Below, piece after piece: positions 1 through 7,246 of a DNA stretch of 13,011 bases. The notes under the pieces were generated by a model, which saw only the letters and a list, made by a program, of their open reading frames with translations, was not told where the DNA came from and searched no databases. The number at the start of each line of letters is the position of its first letter. Position 1 is the first letter of the stretch. A program made the translations under genes and the position numbers. Source of the stretch: an uncultured Clostridia bacterium (GTDB taxonomy: Bacteria; Bacillota; Clostridia; Christensenellales; Aristaeellaceae). The stretch covers positions 1 through 13,011 of the forward strand of contig CAMDVP010000061.1 of the NCBI GenBank assembly GCA_945877525.1, given 5' to 3'.

Positions 1-634
1 TCTTATCACAGAAGGCCTTGGTTTTCATCTTTTACAGAGTTTTTTTCACAGGCTCACTCAAACCAACAGTCTATCGCTTTTGTGTACCCCAAAGCGGTTG
101 TATTCGGCGTCCCTCAGCTTCCCTGAAACGCCAATTTATGTTGGATATCTATTGCTTCTGGTTGTTTTTTCAAATTACGCCCAGAAAGTCCGCCTTGTAC
201 GGAGTTTCAGGACCACCCCAACGGAGAAGTAGGTTCACTGACACGGTGAAATAGGGCCACATGAAATAAAGACAAAGACCAAAGCACATGGTAGTTGCCT
301 TTTTCCATGCGCAGTTCCGTGGTGATCATCCTCCCAATATCGTGGACTGAATCTGATTATATCAACCCGGCCAAATACCATTATCAGTACCATTAACCAG
401 CTGGTATGCAATGGGATATTGTTTAAATGTATCTCCTTATACGGCATACGAATCATGCCAGAAGTAACATAAATGAACATCACGGGAAGTCCTTGACGCG
501 CTTTGAATCTCCTATGCTCCACTTCATCAATCTAAATAATCCGAACCAGTTGTTCCTTGCGGGCGATAGGTTCGTATTATTTCTTTATTTCGCACCAGAC
601 GAACAGTCGGCCCGGCAGGCCAAGAAAAACAACG
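1..634. other. Stretch with no recognisable gene
   Basis: I read both strands in all frames and found no frame that looks like a real protein. The open frames are short, lack ribosome binding sites, and have the unstructured composition of chance ORFs. No tRNA or rRNA, no CRISPR-like repeat and no terminal inverted repeat was seen. The stretch lies beyond the terminator that closes the minus-strand gene group, so it may be plain intergenic DNA or the remains of further genes decayed past recognition. Confidence 0.5.
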
Positions 635-679
635 TAAACGAAAAGAGGGACACCGAACCTGCATCAGGCCCGGTGCCCC
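635..679 (-). terminator. Rho-independent terminator closing the left minus-strand gene group
   Basis: A 15-bp stem (arms 647-661 and 665-679, with a few G-T wobbles when read on the minus strand) encloses the 3-nt loop 662-664. On the minus strand it is followed by the T-rich run TCTTTTCGTTT (636-646). The other direction has no T tract, so it acts on minus-strand transcription. It starts 11 nt after the last stop codon of the decayed gene at 691, which supports both that reading frame and the operon end. Confidence 0.88.
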
Positions 680-690
680 TCCGAATGTCT

Positions 691-1183
691 TCAGGCTGTC
701 TCGTTGGGCGAGCCATTGTTCCTTCCAACCTTCATGGCCTGCACGCGCTGCCACGGGGCAAATTCCCGCTGAAGATATAGTATCTCTGCCGGGTGGGGTG
801 GAAACAAACGCGCTGCTACAGACAGTGCAAAACAGAATGCTCGGTTGTGCGCGCTCCTCATCTTCAAGGGTGCTGCGCCACATCAGTCTGTTGAGTTCCT
901 TGCCCAGCAGAGGAACAGATGACAGATTATAGTCGCAGTTGATCACATCATCATGAATGGTCGCATCACCTGATTGTCTACCTTGTCCATCACTTTGGAC
1001 AGCTCGCGTCTGAGCATAACAGGCGGGGTGAATTTGGTTGCCCTTTCTCTTCAGCAAAACATGCAGGTTGCTGCCGAACACCGTAGGTATGGAGCGCATC
1101 GGTACCTCGTATCCCTTCACCTGTCACAGGATAGCCATTCTCTACGCGCATATCGCCCTTTCTATCAAAACGGCTTCTTTCAA
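691..1183 (-). pseudogene. Decayed unrecognised gene, about 165 codons, several frameshifts
   Basis: No single frame spans this stretch, but stitched frames give one coherent protein. Reading leftward on the minus strand, one frame gives VPMRSIPTVFGSNLHVLLK. It shifts near 1041-1052 to a frame with REKATKFTPPVMLRRELSK and KVMDKVDNQV, shifts back near 960-972 to TIHDDVINCDYNLSSVPLLG and KELNRLMWRSTLEDEE, and shifts again near 848-858 to HNRAFCFALSVAARLFPP and EILYLQREFAPWQRVQAMKV, ending in GRNNGSPNETA at the TGA at 691. Two in-frame stops lie in the first 25 codons. An AGGAGG box (1184-1189) sits just upstream and the terminator just downstream, which supports a former gene. I do not recognise the family. 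The apparent uninterrupted minus-strand ORF 527-1120 only partly follows the coherent protein. The frameshifts could be real decay or sequence errors. Confidence 0.55.
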
Positions 1184-1227
1184 CCTCCTCTTTTTCTCCT
1201 TCGGGATTTTTTTCCTGTACAAGTCCC

Positions 1228-2590
1228 TTAAAACAGGTTGCCGTTATCCAGCAGCCGCCTGCGCAACTCCCGTACGTCCACATCCCGTACTTCGCAGTTT
1301 TTCTCCACGGCTATGGCTGCAGCCTCGCCCGCAGCCTCGCCCACGGCAATGCAAGGCCCATAACCCGAGCCGAGGCATAGGTATCCGTATCCACGCTGAT
1401 GGTTCGCCCGCTTAGCAGCAGTCCATCCAAGCTACGGGGTACCAGGCAGCCATACGGAATCCCAAAGGGTTTATCCAAAGGGGTCAGGTCTATATGATCT
1501 CTCAGACCGCTATGAATATCAATATTGTATGCCGACTGGGCTACCGCATTTTCCTTCACATAGTCGGAATACATCGCCTGCCGCGTCAGACGAAAAACGC
1601 CCTCAAAATGCCGCGTTTCTCTCACACCCAGGTTTGGTGCAATGGTAGAAAGTCTGGCGTTTTCAAAGCCTGGCACATATTTATTCAAAAAATGCATCAG
1701 GGTATGAACCTGCAAGTAGCCTTCCTCCAGCCCGGCAGATAGCTGGTAAGGATCCGATGCGTCAATCCGGATAATCCGGGAGGTATTGATAGCCAGCAGT
1801 CCCTCCACCGGCGTGGTTATGTAAATGAACTGATTGCGCGGAATATCAAAGTCTCCTGCTTCCCTGGCTTTGCAGATCATATCCGTCAGGCCGATGAAGT
1901 AGTGTCCTGGAGTTCTGCGGAAGAAGTCTGGGTCATATCCCTGTGCGTAGTCCTCCTTGATACCAAAGTCTTGCGGATGACTTTGCGCGAAAGATAACAG
2001 CTTCTCCAGGTCGTAGTTAGTTACGGTAAACATCAGCGTTGCGGGTTGCATCACGCCTGTGCTGTCCTGGCCAAGGTGATGGTTCGCCCCGGACATATAA
2101 TATAGGCCAGGTCGCCGTCACCGGTCGCATCAATAAATACTTTGGCGTTCAATACGGTTTCCACACACTTGCCATATACGGCTGCACTGCACACATGGTT
2201 ATCCCTCACCTGCACGTCCAGAAGCTCCGCATTGAACAGAAGCGATACCCCGGACTCCCGGCACATTTCTACTGCCGCAATCTTGAAGCATTCCGGCGAG
2301 ATGGGCGTGATGGAGTTGTGTACGGGGCAACGGAAATGACCCATGGCGCCATGCATCCGCGTCAGGCGATCCACTATCTCCTGGGCAATGCCGCCCAGTG
2401 CCTTGTGGCCTTCACGATCCAGATAGCCCAAGATCCCCAGTCCTGATGCCGCGGCACCGCCCAAATAGCCGTTTCGTTCCACCAGAATTACTTTTTTTCC
2501 GCGTCGTGCCGCAGCAATGGCGGCAGGAATGCCTCCTGGGCCGCCACCGATGACAGCCACATCATAGTCGCTGGTTACTGTCCGATGCAT
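1228..2590 (-). pseudogene. FAD-dependent oxidoreductase (FAD_oxidored family), two frameshifts
   Basis: The N-terminus carries a Rossmann FAD-binding motif, VAVIGGGPGGIPAAIAAARR, then VERNGYLGGAA and later FIDATGDGD, as in flavoproteins of the FAD_oxidored type (PF12831). The protein breaks near 2090, where GDLAY should continue into MSGANHHLGQDSTG but the frame slips by one base. It breaks again near 1352, where RVMG should continue as CIAVGEAAGEAAAIAVE; a GGCCCT reduced to GGCCT would explain this. Restoring both frames gives about 454 residues ending at TAA 1228-1230, with the family-typical C-terminus intact. The start is ATG 2590 or ATG 2599: GGAAGGA lies 9 nt before the first and abuts the second. 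The gene follows a terminator with no obvious promoter of its own. Its substrate is unknown; family members are often annotated with sugar and polyol catabolic genes. Confidence 0.85.
1319..1342. repeat. Perfect 12-bp tandem repeat in the flavoprotein gene
   Basis: GCAGCCTCGCCC occurs twice, back to back. On the minus strand it encodes the GEAAGEAA of the C-terminal FAD-contact region, where one GEAAG is usual for the family. It lies about 10 bp from the second frameshift of the gene. Confidence 0.8.
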
Positions 2591-2619
2591 ATATTCCATT
2601 CCTTCCCTCAATAACTCAG

Positions 2620-2665
2620 ATGAAAAGAAGCGACACGCCGGTGTTTGTTTGCGCCGGCGTGTCGC
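2620..2665 (-). terminator. Rho-independent terminator after the Gfo/Idh remnant
   Basis: Perfect 12-bp inverted repeat, GCGACACGCCGG at 2630-2641 and its complement at 2654-2665, around a 12-nt loop. On the minus strand it is followed by TTCTTTTCAT (2620-2629). The plus direction is followed by GGGGCTG with no T tract. It starts 8 nt beyond the stop of the oxidoreductase remnant (2674) and lies upstream of the flavoprotein, so it separates the two genes transcriptionally. Confidence 0.88.
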
Positions 2666-2673
2666 GGGGCTGT

Positions 2674-3435
2674 TCAGGCAAGGGAACCGTAATCAATTTC
2701 TATAGGCATGCGGGTTTTGGCAGATTCCATGATAGCCAGAATCGCCGGAGAGGTCCGTGCGGCGTCCTCCAGGCTGACCACAAAGGGTTCGCCGGAGGCC
2801 AGCTTGTCCACAAAGGAGCGGATGCTCTCATAGGCAAAGCCCTTTACCCTGCCGTGAATCTGGTTGCGTACGATGATGTCCGGCACGGTTACCTTATCGT
2901 CGGAGTAGAACTGAATGAGATTGTGATTGCTGGCATCTATGGCAACCATGGCCTTGTCGCCGCACAGGTTGCACTTGATGTCATTGACGCAGGGATTGGC
3001 GTTGGGGGTAATCCAGCCGTTTTCCATCTGGGCAATGCCGCCCTTTTCAAACTCCAGCGTGCTGAGGAACACATCCTCCGTTGGCACATTCAGCGCATCA
3101 AGCACGCCGCGGTTTGCTACGGTGTAGACCCGCTTTACCCTGTCCTGGAACAGCCACTGTAGCGTGTCAAAGCTGTGGCTTCCCAGAAACCACAGGATCG
3201 AGGAACTGGCGGCCCAGGGAAGCATATCGGTGGCCACCCACTTGATGTCGTTCAGGCGGAAGTAGGCGTTGCGGAGGGTGCCCAGCTCGCCCGCATCAAT
3301 CAGCCGCTTGGCCTCCGCAAAGGGCGGACTCCAGCGGTTGTGCAGGTCCACCATGGCCCGCACCCCGTTAGCCTTCACTGCATCCACAATCCGGAATACG
3401 TCCTCCCGGGTGGTTGCCAGAGGACTATCCCCGGT
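2674..3435 (-). pseudogene. Gfo/Idh/MocA-family oxidoreductase, N-terminal half missing
   Basis: The surviving about 250 codons match the end of the NAD-binding fold and the whole C-terminal domain of Gfo/Idh/MocA dehydrogenases, which act on sugars, inositols and similar polyols. Visible landmarks are a PLATTREDVFRIVDAVKANG stretch, corresponding to the region just after the family's EKP motif, then LHNRWSPPFAEAKRLIDAGE, GSHSFDTLQWL (candidate catalytic His) and a normal C-terminus ending YGSLA. The first about 100 residues, including the GxGxxG dinucleotide-binding loop and the EK of EKP, are absent. Upstream the frame hits TGA at 3436-3438, and recognisable homology stops only about 30 nt from the end of the kinase gene, so a deletion probably joined the two. 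A GTG at 3387 could start a 237-residue product but would lack the cofactor site. The usual family length is about 330-390 residues. Confidence 0.85.
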
Positions 3436-3450
3436 TCATGGAGCCATGAA
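3435..3450. repeat. Short perfect palindrome at the deletion junction
   Basis: TTCATGG-AG-CCATGAA, two 7-bp arms with a 2-nt centre. It lies in the gap between the kinase stop codon (3463-3465) and the point where Gfo/Idh homology begins. It has no T tract, so it is not a convincing terminator. It may be a deletion scar or a chance palindrome. Confidence 0.6.
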
Positions 3451-3462
3451 GCGAAATCTCAC

Positions 3463-5280
3463 CTAACCTCTGCCCCATGATTCATCCTCCGGCCTTATGG
3501 CGGGGATACGCACTGTAACCTCTGTACCACCCGGCGTGCAACTGTGATATTGGAGACAATAGCGTTTTCCAAAGCGAAGCTGCAACCGCTCGTTGATATT
3601 TTTTACACCATAGCTGGAACCTTGATGTGTCTGCTCTTTTTTTAGAATGGTTTTCAGCACGTCGGGAGAAATGCCTGCGCCGTCATCCTGGATTCGGATA
3701 AGCACTTCCTCTGTTCCATCCATTGCTGTTTCCCGTTCAAATTTGACACCAACAGAGCCTTCTTGCTCGGCCGTCTCCTGAATACCGTGCACAATAGCAT
3801 TCTCCACCAGCGGCTGGAGGATAATCTTCGGGACAGAACAATCGCCAAGCCACGATGGTTCCTCGCATGAAAAATGGATTTTTCCCTGAAAACGGATATT
3901 CTGAATATGGACATAAGTTTTGACGTGCATCAGTTCTTGTGATAATGGAACCATTTCGCGGCCTCCACTGAGCGTGAGCTTATAAAATTTGACCAAAGCG
4001 CTTACCATTTCTGTAATCTGCGGTACATCCTTTTGTATAGCAATGCAGTTGATCAGGTTGAGCGAATTATATAGAAAATGTGGATTAATCTGTGCCTGAA
4101 GCGCGCACAACTCTGCATTTTTGACAGCACGCCCCATTTCATATTGTTCATCTATCATAGCCTTCATGCGGCGACTCATGGACTGAAAGCTGTTAATGAT
4201 TTCGCCTATTTCATCTTTACCGGGATTTGGAAGACAAATGTTAAAATTCCCCTTCTCCATCTTCTTTATCTCAGTGTTTAATAGAAGCAGTCGGTTAAGA
4301 ATGGAATTTACCGTAATACAGGCAAGGATGTAAGAAATCAAACCAATCAGAACCATCTCCGCAAGTAATCTGGGATACAATTGCTGCTGGGCCTGGAAAA
4401 CCATGTGCTCAGGCAGCGCTGCGGCCAAACACCAGCCGGGTGGGTACAGCTTTTCGAAACGAAGAATATATTTTTGTCCATGGAAAAGCAGAAAGTCCCA
4501 TTGATGGGAACCTGGCAGGGTGTCCGCACTGTCAATATCTTCGTAGCGAAAATTCCCTTTTTGTCCGTCACGGTCATAGAAGGACTCTACGTCATCAGTC
4601 AGGCCGAGGAAAAAGTCTCCGGCAAAAGGCATATCTTGAAGAACCTGGCGAATTTTTTCACCTGCGACATCTACCTGCATCAACCCAACCGGCTCATAAA
4701 AATTATCCGGTGAATACAATATACTCACATATGAGAAAAAATCAGAAGGCGACCCATCCGCTTCCATAATCACACCTGGCGTTAGCCAAAAGCGGCTGCT
4801 GCCCTGCGATAGAAGAGAGCGGTACCAGTCACTATGCTCAATATGTGAAAGCGAAAGCAAGGCTTGTTCATTTTCTGTATGCAGTGCATCATTTTCTACA
4901 TATAGCAGGATACGATCCACATCCGATACTTTTTTCATATAGCCAAACAGTTGATTAAGGCGCTGATACTGAATCTGCTGGGTAAAGATCTGATTGCTGT
5001 CGGCTTTCATAAATTGATACATGTCGGCATTGGTGAGCAGATTATCCATCGTTTTGGCCATACCGGAAAAATATCGGTCAAGAATGGAAACACATTCATC
5101 GTAGGATTTTCCTGTCGATGAAAGCGTCTGATTGAGGATAAGCTGATTTGTGTTCCGATATGAACTGAATGTTAATAGGAGCAACGGCAAAACCAGGAAC
5201 AGCAAAAACAACAGCTTGATCTTCCGTTTCAGAGAAATGCAATCCGTTATCCGTAATAGAATATTTTTTCTTGTTTTCAT
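3463..5280 (-). CDS. YesM-type sensor histidine kinase
   Basis: 605-residue membrane histidine kinase that should phosphorylate the response regulator encoded just upstream. Residues 20-40 form a first membrane helix (KLLFLLFLVLPLLLLTFSS). Residues 41-300 are an extracellular sensor region compatible with a dCache fold. Residues 303-325 form a second membrane helix, and 326-380 a HAMP-like linker. The His_kinase domain (PF06580) has NPHFLYNSLN with the phospho-acceptor His401. The ATPase domain has the N box LVENAIVHG (Asn494), the G1 motif DDGAGIS (from about 532) and a G2-like YGVKNINERL (about 557). Length and architecture are normal for the family. It follows the regulator stop by 17 nt, so the two are co-transcribed; the ribosome binding site is weak (GAAAGTGAG), suggesting translational coupling. 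By analogy with YesM relatives it probably senses an extracellular oligosaccharide or the binding protein carrying one; that is inference. Confidence 0.95.
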   Translation of the reverse strand: MKTRKNILLRITDCISLKRKIKLLFLLFLVLPLLLLTFSSYRNTNQLILNQTLSSTGKSYDECVSILDRYFSGMAKTMDNLLTNADMYQFMKADSNQIFTQQIQYQRLNQLFGYMKKVSDVDRILLYVENDALHTENEQALLSLSHIEHSDWYRSLLSQGSSRFWLTPGVIMEADGSPSDFFSYVSILYSPDNFYEPVGLMQVDVAGEKIRQVLQDMPFAGDFFLGLTDDVESFYDRDGQKGNFRYEDIDSADTLPGSHQWDFLLFHGQKYILRFEKLYPPGWCLAAALPEHMVFQAQQQLYPRLLAEMVLIGLISYILACITVNSILNRLLLLNTEIKKMEKGNFNICLPNPGKDEIGEIINSFQSMSRRMKAMIDEQYEMGRAVKNAELCALQAQINPHFLYNSLNLINCIAIQKDVPQITEMVSALVKFYKLTLSGGREMVPLSQELMHVKTYVHIQNIRFQGKIHFSCEEPSWLGDCSVPKIILQPLVENAIVHGIQETAEQEGSVGVKFERETAMDGTEEVLIRIQDDGAGISPDVLKTILKKEQTHQGSSYGVKNINERLQLRFGKRYCLQYHSCTPGGTEVTVRIPAIRPEDESWGRG

Positions 5281-5297
5281 TTCAGACGCTCACTTTC

Positions 5298-6098
5298 TCA
5301 GGACAAGTTTTCCCGGAAAGCCTTTGGACTCAGTCCGGTTTCACGTTTAAATACCTTGGAAAAGTAATTAGCATCATGATAGCCAGTGCGCTTGGCAACG
5401 GCCGTGAGGGAGAGAGAGCCATCCGTCAGAAGCTCTTTTGCATGCGCGATTCGTACTTGAGTGATGAATTGATTGATGGTTTTTCCAGTTTCTTTCTTGA
5501 AGAGAAGCGATAGGTAGTTGGAGGAGAGATAAAGCTGGCTGGCCAATTGGGCGATGGTCAGCGTTTCATCCATATAGTTTTTCATGATAAGGTCTATAGC
5601 CTTTCTGACGTAGCGCGCGTTATCAGACGTGTCCGTCACTGGAAATCCCATTTGTGATCCCGACGAATGAAGAGCAGCCTCCCGCTGTTGAAATAGTCTC
5701 AGTTCCCGTTGTGCTTGAACTTCTGCTACTGCTTTTTCCACTGCCATCGCTATTTCCGATAGATTAATCGGCTTTTCTACATAGCTGATCGCTCGAACGG
5801 CGATAGCGGACTTTAAATAGTCTTGATCATCATACGCACTGAGAAAAATGAAGCGACAGTCCTGATTGGCTGCCCGAACTTGACGGGCCATGTCCATGCC
5901 GCTCAATCGGGGCATACGAATATCCGTAAGAATAATATCGGGCCGACGCGTCAGTGCCGTTTCCAGTGCCGTCTGTCCGTTATCGGCTTCCAGGATTTGC
6001 GTTACGCCAAGCTTTTCCCAAGGAATATAGTGTACCAGCACATCCCGCGGGTAGGGTTCGTCTTCAGCAATGAGAATGCAGATGTCTTTACTTTGCAT
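5298..6098 (-). CDS. AraC-family two-component response regulator (YesN-type)
   Basis: 266-residue regulator with an N-terminal receiver domain and a C-terminal AraC-type DNA-binding domain. The receiver shows the acidic cluster EDE (residues 12-14), phospho-acceptor Asp59 in LTDIRMP, Ser87 in FLSAYDD and Lys109 in VEKP. A linker of about 50 residues leads to two helix-turn-helix units: LTIAQLASQLYLSSNYLSLL (about 180-199) and SLTAVAKRTGYHDANYFSKV (about 230-249), followed by FKRETGLSPKAFR. I chose ATG 6098 over the longer TTG-initiated frame because AAAGGAG (6105-6111) lies 6 nt before it. It is the first gene of the regulator arm, has its own sigma-A promoter, and is divergent from the transporter operon it most likely activates. 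Residue numbers count from ATG 6098. Confidence 0.95.
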   Translation of the reverse strand: MQSKDICILIAEDEPYPRDVLVHYIPWEKLGVTQILEADNGQTALETALTRRPDIILTDIRMPRLSGMDMARQVRAANQDCRFIFLSAYDDQDYLKSAIAVRAISYVEKPINLSEIAMAVEKAVAEVQAQRELRLFQQREAALHSSGSQMGFPVTDTSDNARYVRKAIDLIMKNYMDETLTIAQLASQLYLSSNYLSLLFKKETGKTINQFITQVRIAHAKELLTDGSLSLTAVAKRTGYHDANYFSKVFKRETGLSPKAFRENLS

Positions 6099-6147
6099 AG
6101 CTCGCTCCTTTCCTTTCAATATAATTGGCGTTACTATCTACATTTTG

Positions 6148-6175
6148 ATTATATGAGAAATAGAGTAAAAGTCAA
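6148..6175 (-). promoter_or_regulatory. Sigma-A promoter of the regulator-kinase arm
   Basis: On the minus strand TTGACT (-35, 6170-6175) and a perfect TATAAT (-10, 6148-6153) are separated by 16 bp. Transcription would start near 6141, giving a 5' leader of about 43 nt before the regulator's ATG at 6098. The near-consensus match suggests substantial basal expression of the sensing pair. Confidence 0.85.
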
Positions 6176-6247
6176 ATGTCGGCAGCCCGGATTGGTTCTC
6201 TGCTGCGTAAGAAAGGAGAAAAGTACATGGATTAGAGGATATTACGA

Positions 6248-6276
6248 TTGAAACCGCGGAAGTGGTTTGCTAAAAT
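6248..6276 (+). promoter_or_regulatory. Sigma-A promoter of the transporter-hydrolase operon, with an internal dyad
   Basis: TTGAAA (-35, 6248-6253), 17-bp spacer, TAAAAT (-10, 6271-6276). The start would be near 6283, about 42 nt before the permease ATG at 6325. The dyad AAACC-N8-GGTTT (6251-6268) overlaps the -35 box and fills the spacer, a place where a repressor or other regulator could act. The -35 boxes of the two divergent promoters are about 72 bp apart, so one bound regulator could influence both. I found no clear AraC-type direct repeat. Confidence 0.72.
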
Positions 6277-6324
6277 AAAATCACATAAATGAGAAAACAT
6301 AATGAAACGAATAAGGAGGAGCCG

Positions 6325-7236
6325 ATGAGAAGGAAAGGCTATATGCGGCGAAACAGAACCCTGTTTTTCATGATTCTGCCCGCGATTGTTTATTTCATTA
6401 TCTTTGCGTATTTACCCATGACTGGTGCGGTGCTGGCATTTAAGAATTACAATTATTTGGACGGAATTTTTCGCAGCCCATGGAATGGTCTGAAGAACTT
6501 TCAATTCCTGTTTGCTGGTGGAAAAATCTATCGTGTCGCATGGAATACCTTTGCCTATAATATTGTGTTTATTGCGGTAAACCAAACGCTTCAGGTGATG
6601 ACTGCCATTTTTTTAACCGAAATTGGGTCGAAGCTTTTCAAAAAGGTTTCTCAATCAACAATTTTGCTGCCTTATTTTATTTCCTGGGTCATTGTTGGCG
6701 GGTTTATCTATAATATCTTTAATTATGAATATGGCGCTTTAAACAATTTCCTGCGCATGCTTGGCAGAGAACCTGTGGATATGTATTCCAACGTGGGCGC
6801 GTGGAAATATGTACTGGTAATAGTCAATGCTTGGAAATGGGTGGGCTATGGTTCGGTGATTTACCTGGCGGCCATTACGGGAATTGACAAACAAATTTAC
6901 GAAGCCGCCGATATTGAAGGCGCCGGCATGTTCCGCAAGATTTTTTCCATAACGCTACCGCTGATCACACCCCAGATTGTCACCCTCATTCTTCTTGATG
7001 TTGGACGTATCTTCAAGGGTGATTTTCAGATGTTCTATCAGGTTACAGGCAATAACCCGCTTTTGTATGAAACGACTGATGTTATTGACACTTTTGTTGT
7101 TCGTTCACTATTACAGCTGCAGGATGTTGGCATGTCTTCCGCGGCGGGACTAATGCAGTCGGTTATCAACTTCTCTATCCTTGTTTCCGTAAATGCCATC
7201 GTTAAGCATGTTCAAAGCGACTACGCGCTTTTCTGA
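6325..7236 (+). CDS. ABC sugar transporter permease, LplB type
   Basis: 303-residue inner-membrane permease, one half of the import channel. About six membrane helices are visible, beginning LFFMILPAIVYFIIFAYLP (residues 13-31). The cytoplasmic EAA loop that docks the ATPase is YEAADIEGAGMFRKIFSITL at about 192-211, followed by PLITP. The N-terminal region with AFKNYNYLDGIFRSPWNGL is typical of the LplB branch of the MalF/UgpA family, which carries complex oligosaccharides. I chose ATG 6325 because AAGGAGG (6313-6319) lies 5 nt before it; an in-frame ATG at 6289 has no such site. It is the first gene of the operon, 10 nt from the next permease. No ATPase gene is in the window, which fits a shared MsmX-type ATPase encoded elsewhere. 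Confidence 0.95.
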   Translation: MRRKGYMRRNRTLFFMILPAIVYFIIFAYLPMTGAVLAFKNYNYLDGIFRSPWNGLKNFQFLFAGGKIYRVAWNTFAYNIVFIAVNQTLQVMTAIFLTEIGSKLFKKVSQSTILLPYFISWVIVGGFIYNIFNYEYGALNNFLRMLGREPVDMYSNVGAWKYVLVIVNAWKWVGYGSVIYLAAITGIDKQIYEAADIEGAGMFRKIFSITLPLITPQIVTLILLDVGRIFKGDFQMFYQVTGNNPLLYETTDVIDTFVVRSLLQLQDVGMSSAAGLMQSVINFSILVSVNAIVKHVQSDYALF

Positions 7237-7246
7237 GGAGGTCAGT

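Noticed and set aside
18..254. Plus-strand ORF at the left edge
   Set aside because: It has no ribosome binding site or recognisable motif, and its composition is that of non-coding DNA.
691..730. C-terminal AMKVGRN resembling the start of a SEC-C metal-binding tail (KVGRNDPCPCGSG)
   Set aside because: The cysteines and the PCPCGSG core are absent, and the reading depends on a stitched frame; the resemblance covers only five or six residues.
527..1120. Apparent minus-strand ORF of 197 codons
   Set aside because: Only its middle part (about 858-960, and possibly 1050-1120) reads like protein. The rest is the wrong frame of a decayed gene, it runs straight through the terminator at 635-679, and it has no ribosome binding site.
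2039..3162. Long plus-strand ORFs opposite the flavoprotein and Gfo/Idh genes
   Set aside because: They are antisense shadows; their translations resemble no protein, while the minus strand shows clear family motifs.
6099..6119. TTG start giving a 273-residue response regulator
   Set aside because: ATG 6098 has AAAGGAG at ideal spacing, and the extra seven residues would be encoded by the ribosome binding site itself.
6248..6262. Possible catabolite-response (cre) element in the operon promoter
   Set aside because: TTGAAACCG fits the left half, but the right half lacks the required C and A/T positions, so the match is no better than chance.
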